Of a stretch of 64,000 bases of DNA, positions 44,641 through 54,774 are shown in pieces; position 1 is the stretch's first letter; every line of letters starts with the position of its first letter. The DNA lies in NCBI RefSeq assembly GCF_000948975.2, contig NZ_CP059736.1:186001-250000 (forward strand), written 5' to 3'. The notes beneath the pieces are model-generated. The model saw nothing but the letters and a program-made list of their open reading frames with translations. It did no database searches and was not told the origin of the DNA. Both the position numbers and the translations under genes were made by a program. This DNA is from Thalassomonas actiniarum. GTDB taxonomy: Bacteria > Pseudomonadota > Gammaproteobacteria > Enterobacterales > Alteromonadaceae.

Positions 44641-47600
44641 ATGATGGAACATATCAGGGATCATAAAAACAAGCAGTTACCGGATAGCAAGGACTCTTTA
44701 GCTTTTGGTGGCGAGCGCACCCGTTTTTCGGTACCAGATTCAAGACTCGTCAGTTTACTGCAGCGCGCGGGGGAAGATCATTGCAATAAGGGATTTGTGT
44801 CCGTTGGCGCCGACGGCAATTTAACGCGCCGCCATTATGGCGAACTCCTGAGCCGGGCAGGAAAAATTAGCGGCGGTTTGCAGCAGGCCGGGCTTGAGCC
44901 GGGGCAGAAAGTCCTGTTGCAGATAGAAGATGCAGGCGATTTATTTACCGCCATGTGGGGCTGTATTTTGGCCGGCGTGGTGCCTGTCCCGTTAAATGTT
45001 GCCCTGACCTATGATGATCAGAATCAAACACAGAAGCTGGTCAATGTCTGGCAGAACTTTGACCAGCCGGCGATCCTGACCTGCGAAGCCTTATCCGGGC
45101 CGATCAGCGATGTCAGCCGGTTTTTCGCAGCCTTTATTCCCCGGATTTTAAACCTGGAAGCCCTGCAGCAAGGGGAAACGCCGAGCCGGTTTTATCAGGC
45201 GAACCCCGAAGATGTTGCCGTGCTCTTTCTTACCTCGGGCAGCACGGGTATTCCCAAAGGGGTACCGCAAACACACGCCACCATTTTGGCTATGGTGGAC
45301 GGCACTATCGAGATGAATGACTTTAGCCAAGACGATGTGACCCTGAACTGGATGTCGATGGACCATGCCGGCTCGCTGGTTTTTCTCGGGGTAATGGGGG
45401 TGGCACTCAAATGCGACCAGTTCCATGTGCCGATTTCCTACGTATTGCAGCAGCCGCTGCGTTGGCTGGATTTGATCCACGAGCACCGGGTTTCTATTTC
45501 CTGGGCGCCCAACTTTGTCTTTTCGCTGTTTTTGGAAAAACAGCAGGAACTTGCCGACAGGCATTGGGATTTATCCTGTATGCGCTTTATGGTCAATGCC
45601 GGCGAGGCGATAGTCAGCCGCACCGCCCGCGACTTTATCCGCCTTTTGCAGCAGCATCAATTGCCCCTGGATGCGTTAAGACCTGCTTTTGGCATGGTGG
45701 AAACCTGCTCGGGCATTACCTGGTCAACCGGTTTCACCCTGGAAAATAGCCACGATGATGACAGTTTTGTCGATCTCGGCCCCTGTATTCCCGGCGCCTC
45801 TATCCGCATCGTCGATGACAATGACCAGGTTGTGCCGGAGCAGCAGAGCGGCCGGTTGCAGCTGAAAGGACCGTCGGTATTTTCCGGCTACCACAACCAG
45901 GAAGAGCTCAACAGCAAGATCATCAAAGACGGTTGGTTAACCACGGGGGATTTGGCCTTTTTGCGCAACGGCCACCTGTTTATCACCGGACGCGAAAAAG
46001 ACATCATTATTCTTAACGGTAATAATTTTTACTGCCATGAAATTGAAGGGGCGGTAGAGCAGCTGCCGGCCATTACCCGGGGCAATGTCGCGGCCTGCGG
46101 GGTCAATGTTGCCGGTAAAAATACCGAGCAGCTGGCCATCCTTTATCACTGCGAGCAAAGTGAACATGCCGATCTGATACAGCTCAATAAAGCGATCCGC
46201 AATCAGCTGATGCAGGTGGTCGGGGTGTCTCCTGCCATAATGATCCGTTTGGAGCCGAAAGAGTTTCCGCGCACCGCCATAGGTAAAATTCAGCGTCCCA
46301 AACTGAAAGAATTGCTTGAACAGGGAGAATTTGCACAGCGGAACCTGGTGCAGGAAAAGCGCTCCGACAAGGTCCGTAAAGCCAAAGCCGGCTCAGCGCT
46401 GGCAGAGCAAATTGCCGCCATTTGGTGTCAGGTGCTTGAGCTGGATGAGATCAGCTACGATGATACCTTTTTTGAGTTGGGAGGGCATTCTTTACTGGCT
46501 TTTCAGGTGCAGGCGGAGCTGGAAAAATTAATCGGCAGGCAGATTGCCATTGTCGAGCTGTTCAACACCCCGACCGTTAACATCATGGCGGAGTATTTCA
46601 GCGCAGAGCAAAAAGATACGCAGGCGCAGCCAAATGCCACCCCTTCGGGGGATGAAGCCGCGGCTCAGGATATGGCAATTGCCGTTATCGGCATCGCCTG
46701 TCGCTTGCCCGGCGCCGACGGGCCAGAGGCCTTCTGGGATAACCTGAAACAAGGTATAGAGTCGATCAGCTTTTATGGCGCCGATGAAGCGATCAAAGCC
46801 GGGCTGACACCCGAGCAGGCCCATAATCCCGATCATGTGCATGCCGCCCCCGTGCTGGCGGATATTGAAGGTTTCGATGCCGATTTCTGGAAATACTCTC
46901 CCCGGGAAGCACGTATTATCGATCCCCAGCAGCGGATCTTTCTGGAAACCGCCTGGGAAGCTTTTGAAGACGCCGGTTATACCCCACAGAGCATCGGGCA
47001 GGTGGGGGTCTTTGCTTCAGCGGGCACCAATACCTATCTGCTCAACAATATTTTTGCCAACAGCGACTGGCTGCTGCAGGAAAATTTGGGGGAGCTGCTT
47101 ACGGTAGACTCCACCAACGGCTTTAATGTCATGATCACCAACGACAAGGATTATTTGCCGACGCGGGTTTCCTACAAGCTGAATTTAACCGGGCCGAGCG
47201 TCAATGTGCAAACCGCCTGTTCCAGCACCTTAGTGGCGATTCACGAAGCCTGCAAAAGCATACGTTCGGGGGAATCGGCTGTGGCTTTGGCGGGAGGCTG
47301 CGCCGCCATGCTGCCGCAATATGCCGGACACTTGTATTCCGAGGGCATGCTGGTCACCCCGGACGGCCATTGCCGGGCTTATGACGCCGGCGCCAGCGGC
47401 ACCATTTTTGGCAGCGGCTCGGGTGCGATACTGCTCAAGCGTTTGGATAAAGCCGTTGCCGATCGCGATCATATTTATGCCGTGATCCGCGGCTCTGCGG
47501 TGACCAACGACGGCGGCCAGAAAATGGGCTTTACCGCGCCGAGCATGCTGGGGGAATACGGTGCTGCCCGTAAAGCCCTGGACAGGGCCGGCGTTTCGGC

Positions 47601-50600
47601 GGATACCTTAGGTTTTATTGAAGGACACGGCACCGGGACGCCGCTCGGGGATCCGATCGAAGTACAGGCCCTAACCAAGGCGATCCGTCACGATTCGAGC
47701 CGTAACCAGTTTTGCGCGCTGGGCTCAGTAAAAACCAATATCGGCCATATGGGCATAGCCTCGGGGATCGCGGGGGCATTAAAAGCGGTGCTGGCAATCA
47801 AGCACAAACAGATACCGGCCACCCTGCACTATGAGACGCCGAATCCGCAAATTGATTTTGCCTCGAGTCCCTTTTTTGTCAACGACAAATTATTGCCGTG
47901 GCAAACTGACGGCATCCCCAGGCGCGCCGGGGTGAATTCACTCGGCATCGGCGGCACCAATGCCCATGTGATCTTTGAACAGGCCCCCGGGCAGGCGCCG
48001 GCAGCTGAGACGGCAGCTGAAACGCCGGACGTTGAAATCCTGCCCCTGGCGGCAAAAAATCCGGCAGCCCTGAGCGCCCTGACAAAGAAATATATCGCCT
48101 GGTTAAAACAGCACCCGAAGACCCCGTTACGTGACATTTGTTTTACCGCGCAAACCGGACGTGAGCATTTCCCCTGCCGCCGCGCCTTTGTTGCCGCTAA
48201 TCGCCAGGCGATGTTAACCGAACTTGAACGCGGACTTGGCGAGCCCGTCAGACGCCAGGATACAGGTAAAGGGCCGGTATTCTTATTTACCGGACAAGGC
48301 GCCCAGTATACGGGCATGGCACAAAAACTTTATCACAGCGAAGCAGGCTTCAGGCAATCCCTGGACGAATGCGCAGCCTTGTTTTCACCTTATTTAGAGC
48401 ATGACTTGCTTGAGGTGATATTTGAGGCGTCGGAAAAGGACGGCCGGCTCTTACAGCAAACCGCTTATACCCAGCCGGCATTGTTTGCCATCCAGGTGGC
48501 TTTGCTGCAGTTGCTGGAAGAGTCGGGCATTCAGCCGCAGGCCATGATCGGGCACAGCATAGGTGAATTTGCCGCGGCCTGGTATGCCGGGGTATTCAGT
48601 CTGGCGGATGCGGTCAAGCTGGTGGCAACGCGCGGGCGTTTAATGCAGTCATTGCCTGAAGGCGGTGCCATGGCAGCAGTATTGACCGGCAAAGCGCGAA
48701 TGCAAGATATATTGACGCAAAGCGGTATCAAGGTTTGCCTTGCCGCTAGCAATGCCCCCGACAACCAGGTGATTTCCGCAGATAAAGTGAACCTGGATGC
48801 GGCGATAACCGTATTGCAGGATGCAGGCATCAGCGTTAAACGCCTGCCGGTCTCTCACGCATTCCACTCGGTCTTGATGGAGCCCATGCTGCAGGAATTC
48901 AGGCAGCTTGTCGAACAGGTATCGTTATCAAGACCCGGCGTGACCTTTATTTCAACCCTGACGGGAGAGGTGGTCGATGAAGCTTTGGCAAGTCCGGATT
49001 ACTGGGTACGACATGTCCGCGAAACGGTTAATTGCCAGCAAGCCATTAAACTGGCACTGGTTATGGGACACCGCGCTTTTGTCGAGCTCGGTCCCCATCC
49101 TGTGATGTGCGCTTTCGGTTTGCAAATCGCAGCGGATGATGTCCCGGCACTTTGGCAGCCTTGCCTAAGGCGCAACAGCGATGATCAGCAGAGCCTGCAA
49201 ACGGCATTGGCCGCCTTGTATCAGGCCGGTTGTGATCTGGACTGGGGCACACGCAACCGGGATAAACCCGGATATAGGGTGCCGCTGCCGACTTACCCCT
49301 GGCAGCGGGTAAGGCACTGGATTGAAGCCAACCGGCAACCTGGTTTGGCCGAAGCGGCGCAGACAGATCCCCTGCTGGGGGAGTCCATCGCACTGCCGCA
49401 TGTCAGTCAGCAGCTGTACCGTTGCCGCTTTGACGCTAACCGTATGCCTGAGCTGGCGGATCACCGGGTATTCGGGCATATGGTGCCGCCAGGGGCTATT
49501 TATGCCGCCAAAATGATGCGGGCGGCAATGGACGCGGTTTCCAGCTCCCGGGTCCGGCTTGACAACCTGATGTTTATCAAACCCATGGTGATCAAAGATG
49601 ATGCCAGCCGGGATGTTCAGGTGATTTTGACCCGGGAACAGCAGGGCATGAAATGTGAGCTAAGCAGCTGCAGCGCCGGCGACAATACCATGGATACCCG
49701 CACTCAGCTGCATGCCAGGGCGCAGGCGGCCAAATCGACCGATGCCGTGAAAAGTGTCGATCTCGATGTTTTAAAAGCCGCTTGCCCTCAGCCAATGGCT
49801 GTGACGGCACATCAGGAAAAAATGCAGGCTATGCATATTGAACTGGGGGCATCGTTTGGCTGGCTAAACTCGATCCAAACGGGACAGCATCAGGCCCTTG
49901 CCAGGATTGCACCGCCCCCGGGGATGTCCGCCAGCGATGCCGCCCGTTTGCATCCGGGTTTGATTGATGCCCATTGGCAGGTGCTGATGGAAGCAATGCC
50001 GGGAGGAACTGAAGGGACGCTTATTCCCTTTTGTCTCGATAGCTTTATTTGCCACGCACTGCCTGAAGAAGGGGAGTTATGGTGTCACGCCCAGTGGCAA
50101 GCCGACATGCAGCAAGAGGGGCGCTTTAGAGGCAACATCAAACTGCTTGACAATACCGGCAAGGTCTTGATTGAGACCCTGGGGCTGGAGTTGCGCCGAG
50201 CCGATGAAGGGGCTATCCGCTCTGCTCTGGGGCCGGGCATTAACGACTGGTTTTATAAAATGGATTGGCAGCCGGTCGCTTTATCTGGCCAAAACGAAGT
50301 CGGCGGCGATTGCCTGATTATCGGCCACCATCCGCTGGCAAATGCCTTGTGTGAATATATACAAAGTCCAAACATAGCCGTGACCTATATTCAGGGGCAG
50401 GGCTCGCGCCGGCAGGTGGCGGCCGATGTTGCCGAAGTTTTAACGGTTTCAGACACCATAAAGACCGTTATTTTTATTGCCGGTGACTGGCCGTTCGAAG
50501 ATGCCGCTACGGGGTGCCAGCAATTTTTAGGGGTCATCCAGGCATTAAAGCACCATGGCGGGCATGGTTTGCGTCTGCTCCTGGTCACGCATAACTGCCG

Positions 50601-52095
50601 GCAGGTCTCACTTTCGGATGTGGACACCAATACCACGACTGATACCGCGATCAATATTGCACATGCGCCTCTGCCGGGAATGGTGGCGGCATTACAACAT
50701 GAACTGTCCCGGTTATCCGTGTTGTCTCTGGATTTAGAGCAGCAAGCCGAGCAAGATCAGGCAGTACAGGCAATCGCAACTTGTATCTTCAACCGGGATG
50801 ATTCGCAAACCCAGCTTGCCTGGCATCAAAAGAACTATTATGCCCCGGCGCTGGCGGCTTTGCCCTATAAAGAGCCGGCGGAAAAAATGACGTTGTCGGC
50901 AACGGATGTCCAGCTGGTGATAGGCGGTCATGGCGGCTTAGGCATGGCGCTTATTCCCTGGTTGGCGGATTGCGGCGCCCGCACCATAGTTGTTGCCGGG
51001 CGTCACGCCCCGACACAGGCATCGCAGGCATTATTTGATGTTTTGGCCGGGCAGGGAGTGAAAATAACGCATATCCAATGCGATGTCACCGTATCTGCCG
51101 ATGTACAACACCTGGTGCAAAATGCAAGGGCATACGGTGAGCTGCAATCTGTTTTTTATCTGGCGGGCGTACTCGATGATGCGCTGGTGGAAAACCTGGA
51201 TGAAACCGGCTTTAACAAGGTGCTGTTGCCCAAACTCTCGGGGGCGTGGCATTTACACCAGGCGTTAGGCGACTGCCCGGTGGAGTTTGCGGTGTTCTTC
51301 TCTTCTGTGGCATCCGTGTTCGGCTCAGCAGGGCAGGCGGCTTATGCTGCCGGTAATGCCGCTTTGGATGCGCTGGCACATTACCGCCGCGGGCAGGGGC
51401 TGGCGGCATTAACTATCAATTGGGGGCCGTGGAGTGATGTCGGTATGGCCGCCAATATGGACGAGCGCCATAAAAAACGTTTGCTGGCCCAGGGCTATCA
51501 CACCATAGCGCCGGCCGATGGCTTAAGCGCTTTGGCCTTTGCTATGGCTCATGCGAGAGAATATGCGCAACTGGTGGCGGCGCCGATCGAGCCCGGAAAA
51601 ATCAGTGAGTTGCCGGGTCAGCAAGCATTGCTGCGTGCTCTTGCCGGTGCCGGCGGGGCTAAACCGACTGTGGCAGAAAAATCGCCACAACCTGTGCTGG
51701 TAGCCGAGTTGGCGGCTATGGCGACGCCACAACGTATAAAACGGGTCGAGCAATACCTGCTTAACCTGGTAAAAGACATGTTGCAGGTTGATCTTGCACA
51801 GCAGTTAGATGTCGATAAAGGTTTGTTTGATCTCGGGATGGATTCTATGACAGCGGTAGAGGTAAAAGACCGGCTGGAGCGGGATATAGGCTGCAAGCTA
51901 AGGTCTACCTTGGCTTTTGACTATCCGACGATCAGGCGAATGGCTGCTTACTTGGTAGAAACCTTGTTTGCCGATTCGCTGCAACAAGCATTAGAACCCG
52001 AGCAAGCCGAACAGGGAGTCGGGCTTGAGGAGCTGTCAGAAAAAGAACTGGCAGAAATGCTTATGCAGGAAATTGGCGCTAAGGAGTCCCGGTAG
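44641..52095 (+). CDS. Loading PKS, acyl ligase-ACP-KS-AT-DH-KR-ACP
   Basis: A 2484-aa protein that can start the chain. The N-terminal AMP-binding acyl ligase (~30-590; FLTSGSTGIPKG near 197) lacks a C domain and resembles fatty-acyl/carboxylic-acid:ACP ligases. ACP1 has Ser617. KS: Cys860, His996 (in EGHGTG, where EAHGTG is usual), His1036. AT: from ~1213, Ser1306 in GHSIGEF, HAFHS (malonyl). The DH is intact: His1608 in HRVFGHMVPP and Asp1776 in HPGLIDAHWQ. KR: GGHGGLG near 2100, LDD motif (B-type), Tyr2235. ACP2: Ser2402 in LGMDSM. The tail LEELSEKELAEMLMQEI is a class 2-like ACP-side docking helix, the kind that pairs with KS-side helices such as those opening the 5262 and 11996 proteins. 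So although encoded after the releasing NRPS, it most likely acts first. ATG codons stand at 44641 and 44644; the first is used here. Confidence 0.94.
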   Translation: MMEHIRDHKNKQLPDSKDSLAFGGERTRFSVPDSRLVSLLQRAGEDHCNKGFVSVGADGNLTRRHYGELLSRAGKISGGLQQAGLEPGQKVLLQIEDAGDLFTAMWGCILAGVVPVPLNVALTYDDQNQTQKLVNVWQNFDQPAILTCEALSGPISDVSRFFAAFIPRILNLEALQQGETPSRFYQANPEDVAVLFLTSGSTGIPKGVPQTHATILAMVDGTIEMNDFSQDDVTLNWMSMDHAGSLVFLGVMGVALKCDQFHVPISYVLQQPLRWLDLIHEHRVSISWAPNFVFSLFLEKQQELADRHWDLSCMRFMVNAGEAIVSRTARDFIRLLQQHQLPLDALRPAFGMVETCSGITWSTGFTLENSHDDDSFVDLGPCIPGASIRIVDDNDQVVPEQQSGRLQLKGPSVFSGYHNQEELNSKIIKDGWLTTGDLAFLRNGHLFITGREKDIIILNGNNFYCHEIEGAVEQLPAITRGNVAACGVNVAGKNTEQLAILYHCEQSEHADLIQLNKAIRNQLMQVVGVSPAIMIRLEPKEFPRTAIGKIQRPKLKELLEQGEFAQRNLVQEKRSDKVRKAKAGSALAEQIAAIWCQVLELDEISYDDTFFELGGHSLLAFQVQAELEKLIGRQIAIVELFNTPTVNIMAEYFSAEQKDTQAQPNATPSGDEAAAQDMAIAVIGIACRLPGADGPEAFWDNLKQGIESISFYGADEAIKAGLTPEQAHNPDHVHAAPVLADIEGFDADFWKYSPREARIIDPQQRIFLETAWEAFEDAGYTPQSIGQVGVFASAGTNTYLLNNIFANSDWLLQENLGELLTVDSTNGFNVMITNDKDYLPTRVSYKLNLTGPSVNVQTACSSTLVAIHEACKSIRSGESAVALAGGCAAMLPQYAGHLYSEGMLVTPDGHCRAYDAGASGTIFGSGSGAILLKRLDKAVADRDHIYAVIRGSAVTNDGGQKMGFTAPSMLGEYGAARKALDRAGVSADTLGFIEGHGTGTPLGDPIEVQALTKAIRHDSSRNQFCALGSVKTNIGHMGIASGIAGALKAVLAIKHKQIPATLHYETPNPQIDFASSPFFVNDKLLPWQTDGIPRRAGVNSLGIGGTNAHVIFEQAPGQAPAAETAAETPDVEILPLAAKNPAALSALTKKYIAWLKQHPKTPLRDICFTAQTGREHFPCRRAFVAANRQAMLTELERGLGEPVRRQDTGKGPVFLFTGQGAQYTGMAQKLYHSEAGFRQSLDECAALFSPYLEHDLLEVIFEASEKDGRLLQQTAYTQPALFAIQVALLQLLEESGIQPQAMIGHSIGEFAAAWYAGVFSLADAVKLVATRGRLMQSLPEGGAMAAVLTGKARMQDILTQSGIKVCLAASNAPDNQVISADKVNLDAAITVLQDAGISVKRLPVSHAFHSVLMEPMLQEFRQLVEQVSLSRPGVTFISTLTGEVVDEALASPDYWVRHVRETVNCQQAIKLALVMGHRAFVELGPHPVMCAFGLQIAADDVPALWQPCLRRNSDDQQSLQTALAALYQAGCDLDWGTRNRDKPGYRVPLPTYPWQRVRHWIEANRQPGLAEAAQTDPLLGESIALPHVSQQLYRCRFDANRMPELADHRVFGHMVPPGAIYAAKMMRAAMDAVSSSRVRLDNLMFIKPMVIKDDASRDVQVILTREQQGMKCELSSCSAGDNTMDTRTQLHARAQAAKSTDAVKSVDLDVLKAACPQPMAVTAHQEKMQAMHIELGASFGWLNSIQTGQHQALARIAPPPGMSASDAARLHPGLIDAHWQVLMEAMPGGTEGTLIPFCLDSFICHALPEEGELWCHAQWQADMQQEGRFRGNIKLLDNTGKVLIETLGLELRRADEGAIRSALGPGINDWFYKMDWQPVALSGQNEVGGDCLIIGHHPLANALCEYIQSPNIAVTYIQGQGSRRQVAADVAEVLTVSDTIKTVIFIAGDWPFEDAATGCQQFLGVIQALKHHGGHGLRLLLVTHNCRQVSLSDVDTNTTTDTAINIAHAPLPGMVAALQHELSRLSVLSLDLEQQAEQDQAVQAIATCIFNRDDSQTQLAWHQKNYYAPALAALPYKEPAEKMTLSATDVQLVIGGHGGLGMALIPWLADCGARTIVVAGRHAPTQASQALFDVLAGQGVKITHIQCDVTVSADVQHLVQNARAYGELQSVFYLAGVLDDALVENLDETGFNKVLLPKLSGAWHLHQALGDCPVEFAVFFSSVASVFGSAGQAAYAAGNAALDALAHYRRGQGLAALTINWGPWSDVGMAANMDERHKKRLLAQGYHTIAPADGLSALAFAMAHAREYAQLVAAPIEPGKISELPGQQALLRALAGAGGAKPTVAEKSPQPVLVAELAAMATPQRIKRVEQYLLNLVKDMLQVDLAQQLDVDKGLFDLGMDSMTAVEVKDRLERDIGCKLRSTLAFDYPTIRRMAAYLVETLFADSLQQALEPEQAEQGVGLEELSEKELAEMLMQEIGAKESR

Positions 52096-52140
52096 CCATT
52101 GCAAAGATTGGGAAGGTTGTTTTGTTTGATTGGTTATCTT

Positions 52141-52161
52141 GCTGTTTTTTATAAAAACAGC
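52141..52161 (+). other. Small hairpin in the 226-bp gap after the loading PKS
   Basis: The arms gctgttttt and aaaaacagc pair around a three-base loop 46 bases after the PKS stop. The stem carries its own T/A tract, but no separate T-run follows, so it is a weak terminator candidate at best. The rest of the 52096-52321 gap shows no gene; the strong ribosome site aggaggaaat lies just before 52322. Confidence 0.35.
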
Positions 52162-52321
52162 TGTGCAAGGTGGCCGTGTCGGTTGAAATGACAGTTCTGA
52201 TGTGCAGTAAAGGTAAGTTGTTAATAAGTGTGTTTAACTCAGTGCTGTTTTCAAAGGTAAAGTAAACAGCGATATGGCAAGTTGATTTTTCTGCTTGCTC
52301 TAAACGTAGGAAGGAGGAAAT

Positions 52322-52921
52322 ATGAATGCTGTAGCCGAAAATGGAAAAAAGGATGCAAAAGAGGCATCAAATGAGTCAACAGCGAGCAAGACTGAACAGG
52401 CAAATATGGTGGTGCGCAATTATGCCATTGCCTCAGTAGTACCCAGTTTAGTGCCGATCCCGGCTGTCGATCTGGTGGCAGTAACCGGGATTCAGCTAAA
52501 GATGGTGCACAGTTTAGCTAAAATCTACGATGTTCCGTTTAAAGAAGAACTGGTGCGTTCGTCTATTTCATCTTTGATCGGCAGTACCATTGCTTTGTCT
52601 GCATCCCGTGTGGCCTCTAGTGCAGTGAAGGTTATACCGGGTGTCGGTTCGATTCTTGGCACATTAACCATGCCAACAATCAGTGGCGCTACTACTTTTG
52701 CGTTGGGTAAAGTCTTTATTCAACACTTTGAGTCTGGCGGCACCTTTCTGACTTTTGATCCCGAGAAAGTGCGTGATCATTTTGCCCATCAGTTTGATGA
52801 AGGTAAAAAAGTGGTAGCCGAAGCAACTGAGTCTGGTGAAGTTGATCAGGCGGCGGAGAAAGCTAAGGAGGATAGTGGCAGCGGTCGTAAAAAAAACGAC
52901 AGTAGTTCTAAAAATAAGTAA
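52322..52921 (+). CDS. DUF697/YcjF-like small membrane-associated protein
   Basis: A 199-aa protein with a Lys/Glu-rich N-terminus, a core of hydrophobic helices rich in small residues (IASVVPSLVPIPAVDLVAV, SSISSLIGSTIALSASRVA, VIPGVGSILGTLTMP), and a charged, Ser/Lys-rich tail. The core pattern, including P-x-P-x-x-D-L and a late GATTFALGKVFIQHFESGG segment, matches the DUF697 family found in YcjF and some GTPase-linked proteins. No GTPase partner is next door. A strong Shine-Dalgarno (aggaggaaat) and a strong terminator directly after its stop suggest its own transcriptional control. The function is unknown; protection of the membrane from the product is only a guess. Confidence 0.8.
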   Translation: MNAVAENGKKDAKEASNESTASKTEQANMVVRNYAIASVVPSLVPIPAVDLVAVTGIQLKMVHSLAKIYDVPFKEELVRSSISSLIGSTIALSASRVASSAVKVIPGVGSILGTLTMPTISGATTFALGKVFIQHFESGGTFLTFDPEKVRDHFAHQFDEGKKVVAEATESGEVDQAAEKAKEDSGSGRKKNDSSSKNK

Positions 52922-52930
52922 TGTTCGGAC

Positions 52931-52970
52931 AAAAAATACCAGTTGGCTAGTTTAGAGCTGGTATTTTTTT
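52931..52970 (+). terminator. Rho-independent (bidirectional-looking) terminator
   Basis: Perfect 12-base arms, aaaaaataccag and ctggtatttttt, are separated by 15 bases and end in a T-run, ten bases after the DUF697-like stop. This would end transcription there, so the ABC exporter at 53066 probably needs its own promoter or readthrough. Confidence 0.85.
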
Positions 52971-53065
52971 GTATGATTTTCTTAAACAATTTTAGTTTTA
53001 CGGTATAAATTTTTCGTGCTGTAGATTTATACCGTAACTGATGGAACCCGGTTGACAGGTATCGA

Positions 53066-54736
53066 ATGTTATCAAAATATCTTCCAGCAAAACGCCTGCT
53101 TGAGTTTATTGACCAGGAAGCAGTGTATCCGCGAAAAAAGCTTATTTCTTTTTCCGCTATATCCGGCATTACCAATGGCCTGTTGTTAGGTGTAATTAAC
53201 CACGGGGCCGGCATGGTTGGCGAGTTTTCTGCTGCCGGTTATCTGCAGTTTTATTACCTGATGTTGTTTGCTGCCTTGCTTTCCCTCTTGATATATACCA
53301 AAAGATATACGCTGGAGAAGGCTGCGGTATTGGTGGAGGAAGTCCTGTACAAGGTCAGGATACGGATTGCCGATAAGATCCGCCATACCGAGCTCAGTTT
53401 TGTTGAAGCAACGGGGCATAGCGAAATCTATAATAGTTTGGCGCAGGATACGGTACAAATCTCGCAAAGCGCGACCGTTGTTTTTGCCTCTATTCAGGCC
53501 GCGATTATGCTGATCTTCACTATGGTGTATGTTGCCTGGCTGACCCTGACCGGCTTTATGCTAACCGTGACCGCCATTGGTTTGGGCGCCTGGGTATTTA
53601 TGCTCAAAAGAGAGCGTATCATGAATGATTTGCAATCGGCGACAGAGCAGGAAATACATTTTTTCGATGCCCTTAATGATACCTTGTCCGGATTTAAGGA
53701 AATTAAGCTTAACAGAATAAAAAGCCATGATCTTTTTGAGCACCAGGATCAAATCGCCACAGATGTTAAGACTTTAAAGAGCCGGGCCGGTATAAACTCT
53801 GTCTTTGTAATGATGTTTTCGGAAATATTCTTTTATATCCTTATTGCCACCATTTTATTTATCTGGCCTTTTTTCAACGGCACCGACCCGGGAACCATTA
53901 TTAAATTAACCGCTTCGATCCTCTTTATTATGGGGCCGCTGAATTTATTGTTTGGCTCTTTCCCCCTGTTTATTAAAGCGGATGTCGCGGTTAATAATTT
54001 GCGTGAACTGGAACAAAAAGTTGACACTGCCTCGCAAGGATTTCAGCTCGGTGAGCCCCCCGAGCACAAGCCGTTCACCTTTGAACGCATACATTTTCAA
54101 GATGTCCGTTTTCAGTATGTTGATAAGGAAGGGGCAGCCCAGTTTAAGGTGGGCCCGGTTAATCTCGACCTGCGCTTTGGCGAGACGGTGTTTATTGTTG
54201 GCGGCAACGGCAGCGGCAAATCAACGCTGCTGAAATTATTAACCGGACTTTATTACCCCGTCAGCGGTGAAATCACCATAAACGGCGAACTCCTGGACCA
54301 GGATCTTTATGCCGATTACCGGGAATTATTTGCCATTGTTTTTACCGACTTTCATTTGTTTGATCGCTTATACGGCATCCAGGATATCGACAGCTCCAAA
54401 GTAAATGCCTTGATTAAAGAAATGGGGCTGGCCGGTAAAACCCGCTTTAAAAACGGCGCCTTTACCAATACCGCCCTCTCAACCGGGCAGCGTAAGCGTT
54501 TGGCTTATATTAATACGGTTTTGGAAGATAAGCAGATCTACATCTTTGATGAGCTGGCGGCGGATCAAGACCCCGGTTTTCGCAAACGCTTTTATGAAGT
54601 CCTGTTACCCGGACTTAAGGAGCAAGGCAAAACCATTATTGCCGTTACCCATGATGACAAGTATTTCGCAACAGCTGACAGGGTACTTAAAATGGATGAA
54701 GGACAGCTGTCAGAAAATGGCGTTAAGGGAAATTGA
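53066..54736 (+). CDS. Cyclic-peptide-type ABC exporter (fused membrane and ATPase domains)
   Basis: A 556-aa ABC half-transporter of the SyrD/PvdE-like cyclic peptide export family. The N-terminal ~310 residues hold about six membrane segments. The ATPase domain has Walker A GGNGSGKST (379-387), signature LSTGQ (~472) and Walker B IYIFDEL (~490-496). There is no N-terminal C39 peptidase domain, so it is not a double-glycine leader-processing exporter. It probably works as a dimer in the inner membrane, moving the PKS/NRPS product to the periplasm. The start follows a weak cagg site 145 bases after a terminator-bearing gap. In the 38-base gap to the next gene a 14-codon frame begins at 54738 and overlaps the next start. 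Confidence 0.92.
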   Translation: MLSKYLPAKRLLEFIDQEAVYPRKKLISFSAISGITNGLLLGVINHGAGMVGEFSAAGYLQFYYLMLFAALLSLLIYTKRYTLEKAAVLVEEVLYKVRIRIADKIRHTELSFVEATGHSEIYNSLAQDTVQISQSATVVFASIQAAIMLIFTMVYVAWLTLTGFMLTVTAIGLGAWVFMLKRERIMNDLQSATEQEIHFFDALNDTLSGFKEIKLNRIKSHDLFEHQDQIATDVKTLKSRAGINSVFVMMFSEIFFYILIATILFIWPFFNGTDPGTIIKLTASILFIMGPLNLLFGSFPLFIKADVAVNNLRELEQKVDTASQGFQLGEPPEHKPFTFERIHFQDVRFQYVDKEGAAQFKVGPVNLDLRFGETVFIVGGNGSGKSTLLKLLTGLYYPVSGEITINGELLDQDLYADYRELFAIVFTDFHLFDRLYGIQDIDSSKVNALIKEMGLAGKTRFKNGAFTNTALSTGQRKRLAYINTVLEDKQIYIFDELAADQDPGFRKRFYEVLLPGLKEQGKTIIAVTHDDKYFATADRVLKMDEGQLSENGVKGN

Positions 54737-54774
54737 TATGACGCTGTTGATAGCAATGATGGGGATGGACGCCT

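Noticed and set aside
53066-54736. Exporter as a double-glycine leader peptidase transporter for the peptide at 62006
   Set aside because: The ABC protein has no N-terminal C39 peptidase domain and lies in the PKS/NRPS operon; it fits cyclic-peptide export.
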